The notes: generated by a model from the letters alone, not told the origin. DNA of 64,000 nt from Paenibacillus sp. FSL A5-0031 (GCF_001956295.1 NZ_MRTD01000014.1:124001-188000); one strand, 5' to 3'; positions 46,641-55,892 are shown, counted from the first letter of the stretch. Program-made: numbers and translations.

Positions 46641-46762
46641 GTGGCATTACTGTTAGTTATGCCTGGTTCGTTAACGCTGTGGATAGCGATATTTGCCAAT
46701 ATGGGAGCAACATTACTTGTAACGCTAAACAGTTTAAGGTTAAAGAATAAAAAGGATTTTTA
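46620..46762 (+). pseudogene. Heavy-metal P-type ATPase, C-terminal remnant
   Basis: The frame reads MPGSLTLWIAIFANMGATLL, then VTLNSLRLKNKK and stop. This is the last membrane helix region of CadA/ZntA/CopA-type P1B ATPases. All catalytic domains are gone. Confidence 0.75.
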
Positions 46763-46785
46763 AGACAAAGGAGATATAAGTAAAA

Positions 46786-47251
46786 ATGAAGGATTGTTGT
46801 GCCAAGTCGAATGAAAAGGTAAAGTCTTATGTTTGCCCCTCTTGTAAAAATAAAGGGATACAGATGAAATTAATAACGCTTAAAAGTTTACTTCTTCCTA
46901 AAGCTTTAGCAAATTTGCAACCAGATACCAGTTATCAATTTTGCTCTTTTTCAGAATGTGGTGTTGTGTATTTTAACGAAAAAAACAGATATTTACTAAA
47001 AGTGATTTAAAAATACCAGTTTTTCAAAAAGACAAGAACGAAAATACGCCAATTTGTTCTGTTTTGGATGGACAAGAAAAATTGTGACTGAAGAAATTAA
47101 TAAAACCGAGGAAAATACCATTGTAAAGAACATCTCAATGCACATAAAGGCAAATCGCTGTGGAGTGGATGCGAAGTAAACAATCCTCAAGGTTCTTGTT
47201 GTCTTGATAATGTAACTGATTTTGTAAATAGAAATGACACGAAAAAATAGT
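46786..47251 (+). pseudogene. Fe-S metallochaperone (CopZ N-terminal-domain type), frameshifted
   Basis: The family joins a Zn/Fe-S-binding domain to metal transfer, usually next to a P-type ATPase. N-terminal part: MKDCCAKSNEKVKSYVCPSC, ITLKSLLLPKALANL, YQFCSFSECGVVYF. After a frameshift near 46990: KIPVFQKDKNENTPIC, TEEINKTEENTIV, CGCEVNNPQGSCCL, NVTDFVN. At least two frameshifts are needed to read it through. It follows the ATPase remnant by 24 bases, the expected operon order. A second, IS-truncated copy lies at 45510. Confidence 0.75.
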
Positions 47252-47930
47252 AACTAAAAAGACGATGATTCCTTAGCGTAGGAAAAATCGGCTTTCTTTA
47301 TGTCGAAATTTGCTTAGCGTATGTTTTCCGCGTTTCGTTGGTAGGCCCGAATTAGCTTGGAGGATTTTCCCTATCATCTTACAATCAAGAATAATAAAGT
47401 TATAAAAATCGTTCAACAATACATTCCATAACAACGTTGAAAAAAATAAAATCTGTAAAAGACCCACTATTATCAAATGATTTTAACTGCTCCAAAAATG
47501 ACTTGTGCGTCTTTAACGCAGGTAAATTTGTACATTTTACACGAATTTCTCTGCACAATTCGTGCATTTGAAGCCTTGTACTCTGTAGAAACTCTTATCT
47601 TCGGTGCTTTCAACTTTATTTAGCATTGATGATCAACACCTGTGATTGAGTGTAAGCTAATTGCACCAGTTGGCGAACATGATCGTTCTCCAAAGTAAAA
47701 AACTAGTTGCCATCCTTTCCTTTCGGTATTTAGCTAGACCAAGTTGCTATAATGAGCGAAGATGGTGTGATGCCGTTGCCATAGAAGAACCGAAAACAGT
47801 AAATCTCACTAAGTACTTGAAATTGTCAGATGAACTTAATTCAACTAAACATAAAAGTTATTTAAGAAGATATTTAAACTAACAATCATATAGAGATAAG
47901 TATTTTACCAAATTTAACCAACATTCCTAA
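47252..47930. other. Intergenic stretch, nothing recognised
   Basis: About 680 bases with only short frames. No operator core, RNA motif or named family was found. Confidence 0.35.
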
Positions 47931-48483
47931 GGGCAGGTCTTTATCTATCAAGACAAGGTTCTAGGTCCACTGGAAAGTCAGAAGTTACAGTCCCCTTACG
48001 GAACCTTTCCCCAAAGATTCAAGCATCAGGTGCTATCGCAAACACCAATTAAAACGTCTTGCGGAATCGTGCGAATGGATTCCTCTAACATTCCTATTTC
48101 AAAAACCATCGCTGCAGCGCTGGTTGAGATTGAACCCGGTGTGATGAGAGAAATTCATAGGCATCCTAATAACGACGAGTGGCAATATTACCTTACAGGA
48201 CAGGGACGAATGACGGTATTTGCGGAAAATGGTACAGCTCGTACATTTGCTTATAGAGTGAGTGGTGTTGGCTCTGTACCATTTTCTAATTGGCACTATA
48301 TTCAAAATACGTGTAACTAAACGTTATGGTTTTTGTAGATGTGCAAGAGCGACCGGTTTGTTGATGTGTCGTAAAACAAATGCATGGCGCTTATGATCTG
48401 GTTGGGGGGTAATTTGCATGTCAGTGCGGAATTGCTGGATGCACTGCGCAAAGTTAAATGACCATACGTCAAAAACCAGGGGT
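47931..48483 (+). pseudogene. Oxalate decarboxylase (bicupin), C-terminal remnant
   Basis: GPLESQKLQSPYGTFPQRFK leads into TSCGIVRMDSSNIPISKTIA and then HRHPNNDEWQYYLTGQGRMT and VFAENGTARTF, the second Mn-binding cupin of OxdC-type enzymes. The frame breaks after VPFSNWHYIQNT. The tail SAELLDALRKVK is found in another frame to about 48480. The first cupin is absent. Confidence 0.75.
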
Positions 48484-48591
48484 TTTCTTACTATCTTTAA
48501 TAACGACTGTAATAGTCTTCTTCACCAAGGTTTATTGACCAATGGTATAACACATGATATGTGTGAAAATGAGCTAATCACCTCTTGGTTT

Positions 48592-48930
48592 TTAGGACTG
48601 TCTGTTTTTGCTACGGTTGGCTCTGTCGTTAACTCCTGCAATAACTTGTAGCGCATTTCCCAGGGATTGAAGTAAGTTGCCTACAACCATTAAATCGTTG
48701 GATTCCTTATTAGCTGCGGTCCTCTGAAGTTCTGCAGTCAATTCAGCCTGTGCCGCATTAGCTATGGATTGCATCGCATTTCCAATAATGGACAGCTTTT
48801 CAGCTTCTTCCTGCTGCCGTTTGTTTTTGGACAGATTTTTAGTTTGACCGACTGCTGCAACGTTAGTTCCTAAAGCTTGCAGCCAAGCAAAGGCGGCTAG
48901 TTGCTCATCAATACTTATTTGCTTGGCCAA
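48592..48930 (-). CDS. Small repetitive hypothetical protein
   Basis: About 112 residues, Ala/Gln/Asn-rich, with repeats of the type (I/L)xGN-(A/L)-(M/L)QSxxNAxQ (IIGNAMQSIANAAQAE; VVGNLLQSLGNALQVI). TTG at 48930 has AGAGGGG 9 bases upstream; the ATG at 48939 abuts that site. Similar short repetitive proteins occur in Bacillales, but I cannot assign a function. Confidence 0.55.
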   Translation of the reverse strand: MAKQISIDEQLAAFAWLQALGTNVAAVGQTKNLSKNKRQQEEAEKLSIIGNAMQSIANAAQAELTAELQRTAANKESNDLMVVGNLLQSLGNALQVIAGVNDRANRSKNRQS

Positions 48931-49066
48931 TAATATCATCCCCTCTTTCTCTTACTAATATAAGGTATGTACAATATACGACTGTTGTTTAGTTTTGGTG
49001 AAAACATTCTTGGTCTTGACCAGAATATATGGACAAAGAGAAAACCTCTATAATAAAAGATGAAGG

Positions 49067-49660
49067 GATTCACAATGGACAAGGGAAGAAATGCGACAAA
49101 GCATTTAAGGGGCAGGTCGTCCTGCGTATCTTGGCTGAAGAAACAACTGTGGGGAAACCACCAAAGAGATTGGCGTTCACTATACCACGGTAAGGGACTG
49201 GGTTAAGAGTTATGGGCGTGATGGAGAAAGTGCATTTCCAGGCTACCGTAAGTTGAAGCCCGGGTTAAGACTGGCTGTACCTCGTTGGTATTATGGATCT
49301 GCATGGCCGTGCTCTCGTAGGATGGGTAATGGACAGCAGAATGAAGACGGAGCTAGTGTCTTCTGCACTGAAACAAACTTTAGGCCGCACAGGTGTATCA
49401 AATGGTCTGATCATCCACTCAGATCATTGTGTACAATATGCCAGCAAGAAATACCAATGCCTTTTAATGAAACAAGATTTCGTCTACATCATGAGTCGTA
49501 AGGGCAAGTGTTACGACAAGGCGCCCATGGAAACCTTTTTGTAAAGCTCAAGATGGAATGTCTTAACGAGCTTGAAGCTAAGAAAGCTTAATTTGAGTAT
49601 ATTGAGCTGTTTTACAATCGGCGGAGAACGCATTCCTCCAACGGTTATATCTTTCTGAAT
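49067..49660 (+). pseudogene. IS3-family element remnant
   Basis: OrfA-like start (KCDKAFKGQVVLRI...) then OrfB pieces: LHGRALVGWVMDSRMKTELV, IIHSDHCVQYASKKYQ, SRKGKCYDKAPMETF, FYNRRRTHSSNGY. A large central part and several frames are lost. Confidence 0.75.
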
Positions 49661-49830
49661 ATCCACCGGTTTCATGTCGATCGCTTCCAATTTAAATTCA
49701 TATCTGGTAAACGTTAAGAAAGCGTCGATCAACTCTGCAATATGCTTTGATTTCTTAATATAAGCTAATATTCCTGCTTTTCTCTTTCGGATAGATGTTT
49801 CTGTTGATAAAACAAAAAAAAGCACGTTTC
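49661..49830 (-). pseudogene. Histidine kinase remnant (HisKA-like)
   Basis: The minus strand reads RKAGILAYIKKSKHIAELID and AFLTFTRYEFKLEAIDMKPV, like the end of a HisKA dimerisation helix before the ATPase domain. No phospho-acceptor His or ATPase domain remains. Confidence 0.45.
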
Positions 49831-49926
49831 GCTAAATCGATAAAAATCGATAATTATACTCGGCAATTCCGAATGAGTAGTAGGACAAATGAAAATAATA
49901 ATGGAATAAGCATGGAGGCATGGATA

Positions 49927-50166
49927 ATGAAGGACAGATCGATGAGGATGGATGATTCAATGATGGTCTTGATGTGTATCATAATGTTTAGTTGTGCATT
50001 AATTCTGATTATAACTGTTGGAGCAGTGGTATACATGGTTGTTCGAACCTTGATGAAGAGAAGTAAAGTGGAAGATCGCCCCCTGATGATCTTAAAGGAA
50101 CGTTATGCCATGGGAGAAATAAACGATGAAGAATTTGAACATAAACAAATATTTTTGAGAAAATAA
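49927..50166 (+). CDS. Small membrane protein with SHOCT motif
   Basis: A 79-residue protein. The ATG at 49927 has GGAGG 8 bases upstream. A Met-rich N-terminus (MKDRSMRMDDSMMVLM) is followed by one membrane helix and a C-terminal SHOCT motif (LKERYAMGEINDEEFEHKQI). SHOCT proteins are common in metal-resistance clusters; this one could bind metal through its Met residues, but that is inference. Confidence 0.7.
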   Translation: MKDRSMRMDDSMMVLMCIIMFSCALILIITVGAVVYMVVRTLMKRSKVEDRPLMILKERYAMGEINDEEFEHKQIFLRK

Positions 50167-50439
50167 TAGAGCTAGTTAATACATTGGCGGCTAATTTGTC
50201 TTACCTTATAAATTGTTTTAGCTTACTCCTGGAGTTAACGGATGGCCAATAACCTCAAGACCCTCAAGACCGTGACTATAGGTGATTAAAATCATATAAG
50301 AAAGACGAGTATCACAACATATGATATAGTTTTATAAGATTCATTTCAATGCACGAGGTATGAATAACGTTCACTTATGAATTATAAGAAAAAAGTTTCG
50401 TTAGAAAACGTCAATATAGAGTGCAAGGGGAGAATGACT

Positions 50440-51130
50440 TGGACTTTCCTAAGATGGGCTGCTGGCAGTCACAGTTGTAGAGGTGATTCAAAATGGTAAT
50501 GTCCCATTGCTGAAGCGACATCTTACCAAGAATCCGGGTCTTGCCACGACGAGAATTGTAGGAAGAGTTTATTTCGATAAGAGCGACATCAACGGAATGT
50601 TGCGCACATTGTTACATATTGTGACTGATTGGCCTGGCCACTTCCCGAACGGCGCCGCGAGTGAGGCGGCGTTGGTCGGGGCTGGTGTTGAGGTAAATGC
50701 TCGGTTCGACAGCCCACACTCCGAGACGCTGCTTCATTGGGCTGCGAGCATCGATGACATCGAAGTGATTGATGCGCTTCAGGACGCCGGTGCCGACATC
50801 GAAACTCACGGTGTGGTAATCGCTGGAGGCACTCCGATGGATAATGCAGTAGGTTTCGGGCAGTGGAAGGCCGCTGGTAGAACGCGGAGCACAGACCAAG
50901 CACTGGCACGCAGCGACGCTTGGACTTTGGATCGAATATGAATTTTTTCGTAGGCACTACGTTACCAACCCCAGACGAGCTTACTGAGGCATTCTGGTAG
51001 GCGTGCCATGGAGGGCAACAGAATGAAGCCGAGTACCTTCTCGAGAAGGGGCTTCCCTTGATTGAATCGGATACGATGGACTTACTCCCCTCGATACCGC
51101 ACTCGTAGATATGCCCATGAGTTAGTCGAG
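50440..51130 (+). pseudogene. Ankyrin-repeat protein, broken
   Basis: Repeats readable: RHLTKNPGLATTRI, TLLHIVTDWPGHFPN, ALVGAGVEVNARF, SETLLHWAASIDDIEVIDAL and AGADIETHGVVIAGGTPMDN. A frameshift near 50870 and another after the stop at 50941 separate it from DELTEAFW, a stop and GGQQNEAEYLLEKG. The composition is more GC-rich than the neighbours. Confidence 0.75.
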
Positions 51131-51159
51131 TGGATAGGCGATAAGGGCGGCACAACGAT

Positions 51160-51222
51160 GGCCATAGTGACTACTCCGATAATGATGAACGATTTTAGTC
51201 TCAGATCTGATATTTAATCCAA
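51160..51222 (-). repeat. Duplicated internal fragment of the traX-family gene
   Basis: About 60 bases closely match 42075-42137 inside the TraX-family gene (shared text GATGGCCATAGTGA and ACTCCGATAATGATGA). It has no role as a gene here and marks an old duplication or recombination event. Confidence 0.7.
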
Positions 51223-51336
51223 ATGTTTAATTTAATTACAGAACAATGGGTAAAAGAAGCAGCCAACCCTTTAATTACTACACGGGGGTGATCGCTCCTT
51301 CTTTTAACATAAGAAAGATACAGCTGATTATTTTGA

Positions 51337-51903
51337 TTAATGATGATCTTTGCCCTTAAAGGCACTAATAAAATCTACAATACGTTTTTGTTCAAAGCTA
51401 TCTAGTCGGTCGATTCTTCCCCAAGCAGTCAAAGTAATTGCATTTTTCATTTCCGGATATGGGTTCACGATCACACTTTCTGGGTATTTTTCAACGATCG
51501 TTTCTAGATTCGATATCGTAATTTCGTCGATTTGTTTGTTGTAGTAAATTACAATACCTCCGTCTTCCAAATTGTGAACGAGTACTTCGTTATCCAAAGG
51601 TTCTTTATGAATACCCCAAGGTGCAGAGTAGGTAACGTGTTGACCGCTTGTAGGTGGATCAGAGTTATATTGATCGTGTGGTGAAGATGCGTCGGAAATA
51701 TGGGATTGATCAGACATAACTTTTACACTCTCACCGGGTAATGGTGGACGTGTAGCAAAAGCTAAAATGATTACGATTAATAATATAGTGGCGCCTACAA
51801 TCCATAATATTTTTCTCCACATCTTTTGTTTTTCAGCATGTGCCCGTCGTTGTTCAGTTCGTGCTTGTTTTGAAACTTGATTCGTGCGATTGGTTTTAGT
51901 CAT
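51337..51903 (-). CDS. DUF3105 membrane-anchored protein
   Basis: A 188-residue protein with a basic N-terminus, one membrane helix (about 29-50) and an outward DUF3105 domain: NSDPPTSGQHVTYSAPWGIHKEPL, HNLEDGGIVIYYN, ITLTAWGRIDRLDSFE. Function unknown; DUF3105 genes recur in copper and redox clusters. His residues in the domain could bind metal. Confidence 0.82.
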   Translation of the reverse strand: MTKTNRTNQVSKQARTEQRRAHAEKQKMWRKILWIVGATILLIVIILAFATRPPLPGESVKVMSDQSHISDASSPHDQYNSDPPTSGQHVTYSAPWGIHKEPLDNEVLVHNLEDGGIVIYYNKQIDEITISNLETIVEKYPESVIVNPYPEMKNAITLTAWGRIDRLDSFEQKRIVDFISAFKGKDHH

Positions 51904-51979
51904 AAGATAATGTACTCCCTTCTCTTATTTAAATTCGGCAATAAAATCGTATCATCAATAAACGGGTAATTCAAACATA

Positions 51980-52060
51980 TGAGAACACTAGACTCTACAC
52001 TAATACATCATATATAGAATGATTAAGGAATGACATATAAGGCGAGACTTTCATCGGGGG
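51980..52060. repeat. Copy 2 of the diverged repeat shared with 46557-46640
   Basis: See the 46557 copy. Here it lies between the DUF3105 gene and the blaI promoter. Confidence 0.6.
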
Positions 52061-52152
52061 AGCGAGAATCTAACAAAAGTATGATTCGGAACTTTCCCTG
52101 ATCTATAATTTAAATACCTTTTTATTGAGAGGATGAGTGACCGCCTATCGTG

Positions 52153-52190
52153 TTGACTAATGATACAAAAAACAACTACAATTTGATAGA
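52153..52190 (+). promoter_or_regulatory. blaI-type gene promoter with degenerate operator
   Basis: TTGACT (52153-52158) and TACAAT (52177-52182) with an 18-bp spacer. The -10 box is inside ACTACAATTTGATAG, which matches the operator ACTACAATTTGTAGT except for an insertion in the right half. This suggests weak autorepression. Confidence 0.6.
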
Positions 52191-52250
52191 GTAAAAGGTT
52201 TAAACATCAGTATTAAATGAAGTATGTTAGGGTGGGAAGGAGTTGCTAGC

Positions 52251-52682
52251 ATGAAAATACAACGAATGAAAATAAGTGAAGAGGGATTGAATCGTTTTTT
52301 CGGTCCACTTGAAGCTCAGATAATGGAGATTGTATGGAGTGAGAGAGAAGAAGTATCAATAAAAAAAGTACAATCATTGCTTATTGAAGAGCTCTCTTTT
52401 AATACGGTCATGACCGTTCTAAATCGTCTTGTTGAGAAAGGTCATTTAACGAAGGCTTCTTTAGGAAAAGGAAGAAATAAAACCAGTAACTTTAAACCTG
52501 TACAGAGTAAAGAACAATTTATCAAAGAGCAAACACGCATCGTAACCGAAGAGCTCGTTCAGGAATATGGACAAATGGTCGTAAACCATTTTTTTGACGC
52601 ATTTGAACAAACTGATCCTCAATTAATGAGATTGATGGAAGACCGAATAAATCAGTGGAAGCGTGATAAAGATGAAACTTAG
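52251..52682 (+). CDS. BlaI/MecI/CopY-family repressor
   Basis: A 143-residue winged-helix repressor. The ATG at 52251 has GGAAGGAG upstream. DNA-binding domain: FFGPLEAQIMEIVWSERE, SIKKVQSLLIEE, SFNTVMTVLNRLVEKGHL. The C-terminal helices form the dimerisation part. Family members bind palindromes with TACA/TGTA halves; BlaI and MecI are cleaved after an M56 sensor is activated, while CopY responds to copper through a CxC motif. No such Cys pair is seen at this C-terminus, which points to the BlaI mode. Best candidate regulator for the CTAC-N5-GTAG sites. Confidence 0.93.
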   Translation: MKIQRMKISEEGLNRFFGPLEAQIMEIVWSEREEVSIKKVQSLLIEELSFNTVMTVLNRLVEKGHLTKASLGKGRNKTSNFKPVQSKEQFIKEQTRIVTEELVQEYGQMVVNHFFDAFEQTDPQLMRLMEDRINQWKRDKDET

Positions 52683-53520
52683 AAATCATCATATTGTTTT
52701 CCTACTTATGATTTTGGTTAGCGGTTTTGTCGGAGCCCAAATGATAATATATCTTCTCCACGAACTCTTTGGATTTAATCCAACATGGGGAATATTACAA
52801 TACTGTATGGCTGCCTTAAACGAGCACACGTTTTTGCATTCAGCGGTAAATAATGTATTGAATGTTATTATTGCATACTGTTTCGGAATGGTCTTATTTG
52901 TAGGATGTAAACAGTTTTTGCTTGAGAGAAAGTGGTACAAATATGTACAAGCCAATCGTCATGTTCCATTATCAACACAACTTAATCGCAAATATAAGCA
53001 CTTAGATCAAGAGATTATTGTCATTGAGCAAAACTCTATGTTAGCGGTTACCTCTGGTTTCATACGTCCTAAGATCATTATTTCTTCTGAAATTATATCT
53101 GATTTTACTGAACGAGAAGTTTCTGCTATTATACTTCATGAGTACTGCCATTGTCGGAATTATGATCCGCTTCGAATGCTAATCATTAAGATTATGACGG
53201 ATAGTTTTCCTTTTATCCCCATTCTGAAACAATTTACACATTATATAAACGTGTGGGTTGAATTAGAAGCTGATAATTTTGCTGTTCAATATATGAAATC
53301 TCCAGTAGATCTTGCAAGTGTCTTATTAAAGTGTTCGAAGATGAGTAGAAAAATGGCCGTTGGCGTAGGCTTTGCTGATGAAGCAATCAACTACCGGTTG
53401 CTCCGATTAATCGAGCCGAAGCAAGCAATTCGTGTTCCAATAATGCCTTTCAGTCCGTTGGTTATCTCTTCATTCACAATTTTTGTCATAAGCAGTATTG
53501 TAATAAGCGGCTGTTCCTAA
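52672..53520 (+). CDS. M56-family membrane metallopeptidase (BlaR1-like, no sensor domain)
   Basis: A 282-residue membrane protease. The ATG at 52672 overlaps the blaI stop. Hydrophobic helices flank a zinc-protease site reading HEYCHCRNYD (His at residue 156); the downstream Glu region is WVELEADNF. Classical BlaR1 has a C-terminal penicillin-binding sensor of about 250 residues, absent here; the protein ends after one last helix (LVISSFTIFVISSIVISGC). It probably destroys the BlaI-type repressor on a non-beta-lactam signal. Two Cys around the second zinc His are unusual. Confidence 0.9.
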   Translation: MKLRNHHIVFLLMILVSGFVGAQMIIYLLHELFGFNPTWGILQYCMAALNEHTFLHSAVNNVLNVIIAYCFGMVLFVGCKQFLLERKWYKYVQANRHVPLSTQLNRKYKHLDQEIIVIEQNSMLAVTSGFIRPKIIISSEIISDFTEREVSAIILHEYCHCRNYDPLRMLIIKIMTDSFPFIPILKQFTHYINVWVELEADNFAVQYMKSPVDLASVLLKCSKMSRKMAVGVGFADEAINYRLLRLIEPKQAIRVPIMPFSPLVISSFTIFVISSIVISGCS

Positions 53521-53544
53521 GCCGCTTTCTGTTTAATCTAATGC

Positions 53545-53559
53545 ACTACGATTTGTAGT
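53545..53559 (+). promoter_or_regulatory. BlaI/CopY-type operator upstream of tlpA-like gene
   Basis: Perfect core ACTAC-GATTT-GTAGT, 29 bases before the chosen TTG start of the thioredoxin gene. Confidence 0.75.
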
Positions 53560-53587
53560 ACTAAAATATATGAGAGAGGGCTGGAAC

Positions 53588-54118
53588 TTGCGTAAACAAC
53601 TGATACTGATCATCATCATTGCTGTTATAGTCATGATAGCTGTTTTGCAACCCGATCGAGAAAACCAAGAAGAAACTGCGAGGATTGGTTTTCAATCGCC
53701 AGATTTTGAGCTAAGAGGGATCGATGATATTCCATATTCACTTGCTGCCCTTGATGAAAAACCTGTGCTCATTAACTTTTGGGCATCATGGTGCGGTCCT
53801 TGTCGAAAAGAGGCACCAGAATTAGTACGTTTGTATAAAAAGTATAATGGAAAAATTGGATTTTATGCAGTTAATTTAACAACGAATGACAGTGTGAAGG
53901 GAGCAATTGCATTTTCACAAGAGTATCAATTGCCTTTTCCGGTATTGTTGGATGAAAAAGGAGAAGTATCGAAGCTCTATAAAATAAGATCCATTCCAAC
54001 CACTTATTTTATTGATGGACGTGGGAAAATTATAAATGTTGTGACAGGATCTGCTTCACCAGAGACACTGGAGAAATTAATCAATCAAACCCTGGAGTCC
54101 TCAAGGAGGAATGATTAA
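53588..54118 (+). CDS. TlpA-like membrane-anchored thioredoxin 1
   Basis: A 176-residue extracytoplasmic thiol-disulfide protein. TTG at 53588 is chosen for GAGAGAGGG about 8 bases upstream. N-terminal anchor (LILIIIIAVIVMIAVL), then the redox site FWASWCGPCRKEAPEL and the cis-Pro loop SIPTTYFIDG. Such proteins reduce disulfides in apocytochromes or copper proteins, with electrons from CcdA. It overlaps the next gene by one base. Confidence 0.92.
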   Translation: MRKQLILIIIIAVIVMIAVLQPDRENQEETARIGFQSPDFELRGIDDIPYSLAALDEKPVLINFWASWCGPCRKEAPELVRLYKKYNGKIGFYAVNLTTNDSVKGAIAFSQEYQLPFPVLLDEKGEVSKLYKIRSIPTTYFIDGRGKIINVVTGSASPETLEKLINQTLESSRRND

Positions 54119-54837
54119 TGGTAGATGTATTGCAAATTGGTCCAATTCTTATTCGATTTACTTGGTTATATTTTATGATTTCTGCGATTTTCGGTTTCTA
54201 TATTATGAGATATGTACTACAACGAAAATCACCACATAATTTGCATATCATTGATGTTTTATCAACGAGTGGCGTTTTGGCTTTATTAATATGGAAAATA
54301 GGCCCTGCAGTAGCGAATCCTTTGTTGCTTACTAGCCCGATGTCATTAATTATATATCCCGGAACCCCGTTTAGTACCAGGCTTGCTTTAGTGATTGTAC
54401 TGATGTATTTGATATATACAATATGGCGAAGACAAATGAAATTGATGATAGTGTTGGATACCATTGTTATTGGATGGATTGCTTCTTCACTCGTATTTCA
54501 GATCACACACTGGCAATACGGATTACTTACAACTGTTCCTTGGGGGATTTCTATATCAAATCCGGATCTACGCTATCACCCTACTAATGTATATAAGTTA
54601 TTTCTGCTAATTCCTCTAGTATGGAAAATGAATAAGCCGATTTTTGGTCAAGGGGAAATTGGTTACACTGGACTGTTAGGATATGGTTTGATATGTCTTT
54701 TAGTTTCATTTTTTGAACCTAAACTTACTGTATGGCTAGGACTATCTAAAGAACAAATTATGGCTGGTACGATCTTTTTGGTAGGTTTCATTGCTATGTT
54801 TGTCATCCAGTATCCTAAATCTTTAAGTAGGACGTAA
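54118..54837 (+). CDS. Lgt-like membrane protein
   Basis: A 239-residue protein with seven hydrophobic helices that resembles prolipoprotein diacylglyceryl transferase in layout and in the RYHPTNVYKLF segment (compare HPTQLYE of Lgt). The N-terminal half lacks the GRIGCFxNGD signature seen in the neighbouring lgt at 36493. It is translationally coupled to the TlpA-like gene. It could be a diverged Lgt or an electron-transfer partner; activity as an Lgt is doubtful. Confidence 0.65.
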   Translation: MVDVLQIGPILIRFTWLYFMISAIFGFYIMRYVLQRKSPHNLHIIDVLSTSGVLALLIWKIGPAVANPLLLTSPMSLIIYPGTPFSTRLALVIVLMYLIYTIWRRQMKLMIVLDTIVIGWIASSLVFQITHWQYGLLTTVPWGISISNPDLRYHPTNVYKLFLLIPLVWKMNKPIFGQGEIGYTGLLGYGLICLLVSFFEPKLTVWLGLSKEQIMAGTIFLVGFIAMFVIQYPKSLSRT

Positions 54838-54863
54838 TACTAAATCTCAACGTTTTGGTTAAT

Positions 54864-54880
54864 AACTACATACTGTAGTT
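54864..54880 (+). promoter_or_regulatory. BlaI/CopY-type operator before cell-wall-binding-repeat pseudogene
   Basis: Perfect palindrome AACTACA-TAC-TGTAGTT, containing the core CTAC-ATACT-GTAG. Confidence 0.7.
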
Positions 54881-54904
54881 CTAATTCACCGGCTGCAATA
54901 GTTT

Positions 54905-55892
54905 CTTAGACACTATGGATGGCGACAAGCGAAATGAATCGACCACGTGGAGTAGCGCTTGTAAATGTACTAGACTGGCAAACTGCGTTAGTTAGTGCAG
55001 ACTTGATTCACTTTCCCAATAATGGACCCATTCTTTTTTTAACAAAGACGGCATACAGGATGCCACGCTAAATGAGATTAAGCGCCTTACCAACAGGAGT
55101 TATTGATAACGATGTCATACAAGTTGTTGTACTGATATGGCGAGGGCAATCGAGGCTTATTATACTAAGGTATCGAATGAAAATCCTCAGTCGGTTGTTG
55201 TCGGTTCTTGGACAGTCAAGAATATACACTCCCCGCGTTAAATTGGATTTCACATATGTCTGAACCGTTGCTCTATGAGACCCATGTTGTACCAGAGGAA
55301 ACAATAGTAACAATACAGGCTCGCAAAAGAAATGCTAATATCTATCTATTGGGACCAGAGTTGATTGATTCTGCCAGCGTTGAAGAAAAATTGGGGCAAC
55401 AAAATGGTAAGGTGATACGAGCAGCTGAAATAACCCTTATGATAATGCAATTGCCTCTGCAAAATACAAAGATCCTGCAACTGGTTTTGGTTGGGGGATT
55501 ACAACCCCAGGTCACAACCTTTCTTTTGTAAATTTAGATACACCATATTTGGCACTTGCAGCACCCCTTTTTCTCACTTAGGCAAACACTCGCCTTTACT
55601 TTGTACGAGTAAAGAAAAGATGCCAGATAGCGTCATGAAATATGCGATGTCATTGCAGCCTAAATATAAAAAATCAACAACAGAGGGACCATACAATCAA
55701 GCTTGGTTAACCGGAAATGTAGAATCACTTGACGATACTTCACTAGGAGAAATCGATGTTATGTTTGGGATCGTTTCTGAAACAGGAGAAGGCCATGGCG
55801 GGCTCGGAAATGAAATGACAAATCCAAACAAGCCAAGCACAACCGATGAAGTAGGGGATAAAACCGAAGGAATGCCGAGTATGAATCATTAA
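54905..55892 (+). pseudogene. Cell-wall-binding-repeat-2 type protein, multiply frameshifted
   Basis: Pieces in at least four frames: ATSEMNRPRGVALVNVLDWQ, FPNNGPILFLTK, LPTGVIDN, PEYTLPALNWISHMSEPLLY, ANIYLLGPELI, APFSHLGKHSPLL, DSVMKYAMSLQPKYKKS, GPYNQAWLTGNVESLDDTS. They match secreted proteins with CW_binding_2-like units found in copper/redox gene clusters. The 5' signal peptide region is missing. The operator is preserved, so it was probably once part of the regulon. Confidence 0.75.

Noticed and set aside
46147..47882. Several other short frames in this stretch (for example 47273-47476 minus, 47661-47882 plus)
   Set aside because: No ribosome binding site, no recognisable family and low-complexity AT-rich composition.
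51354..51370. CTACAATACG in the DUF3105 gene as an operator half
   Set aside because: Only one half matches and it is inside a coding region.
52251..52682. Calling the repressor CopY because of the copper genes
   Set aside because: No C-terminal CxC metal motif is visible and an M56 protease gene is coupled, so a BlaI/MecI-type mechanism fits better.
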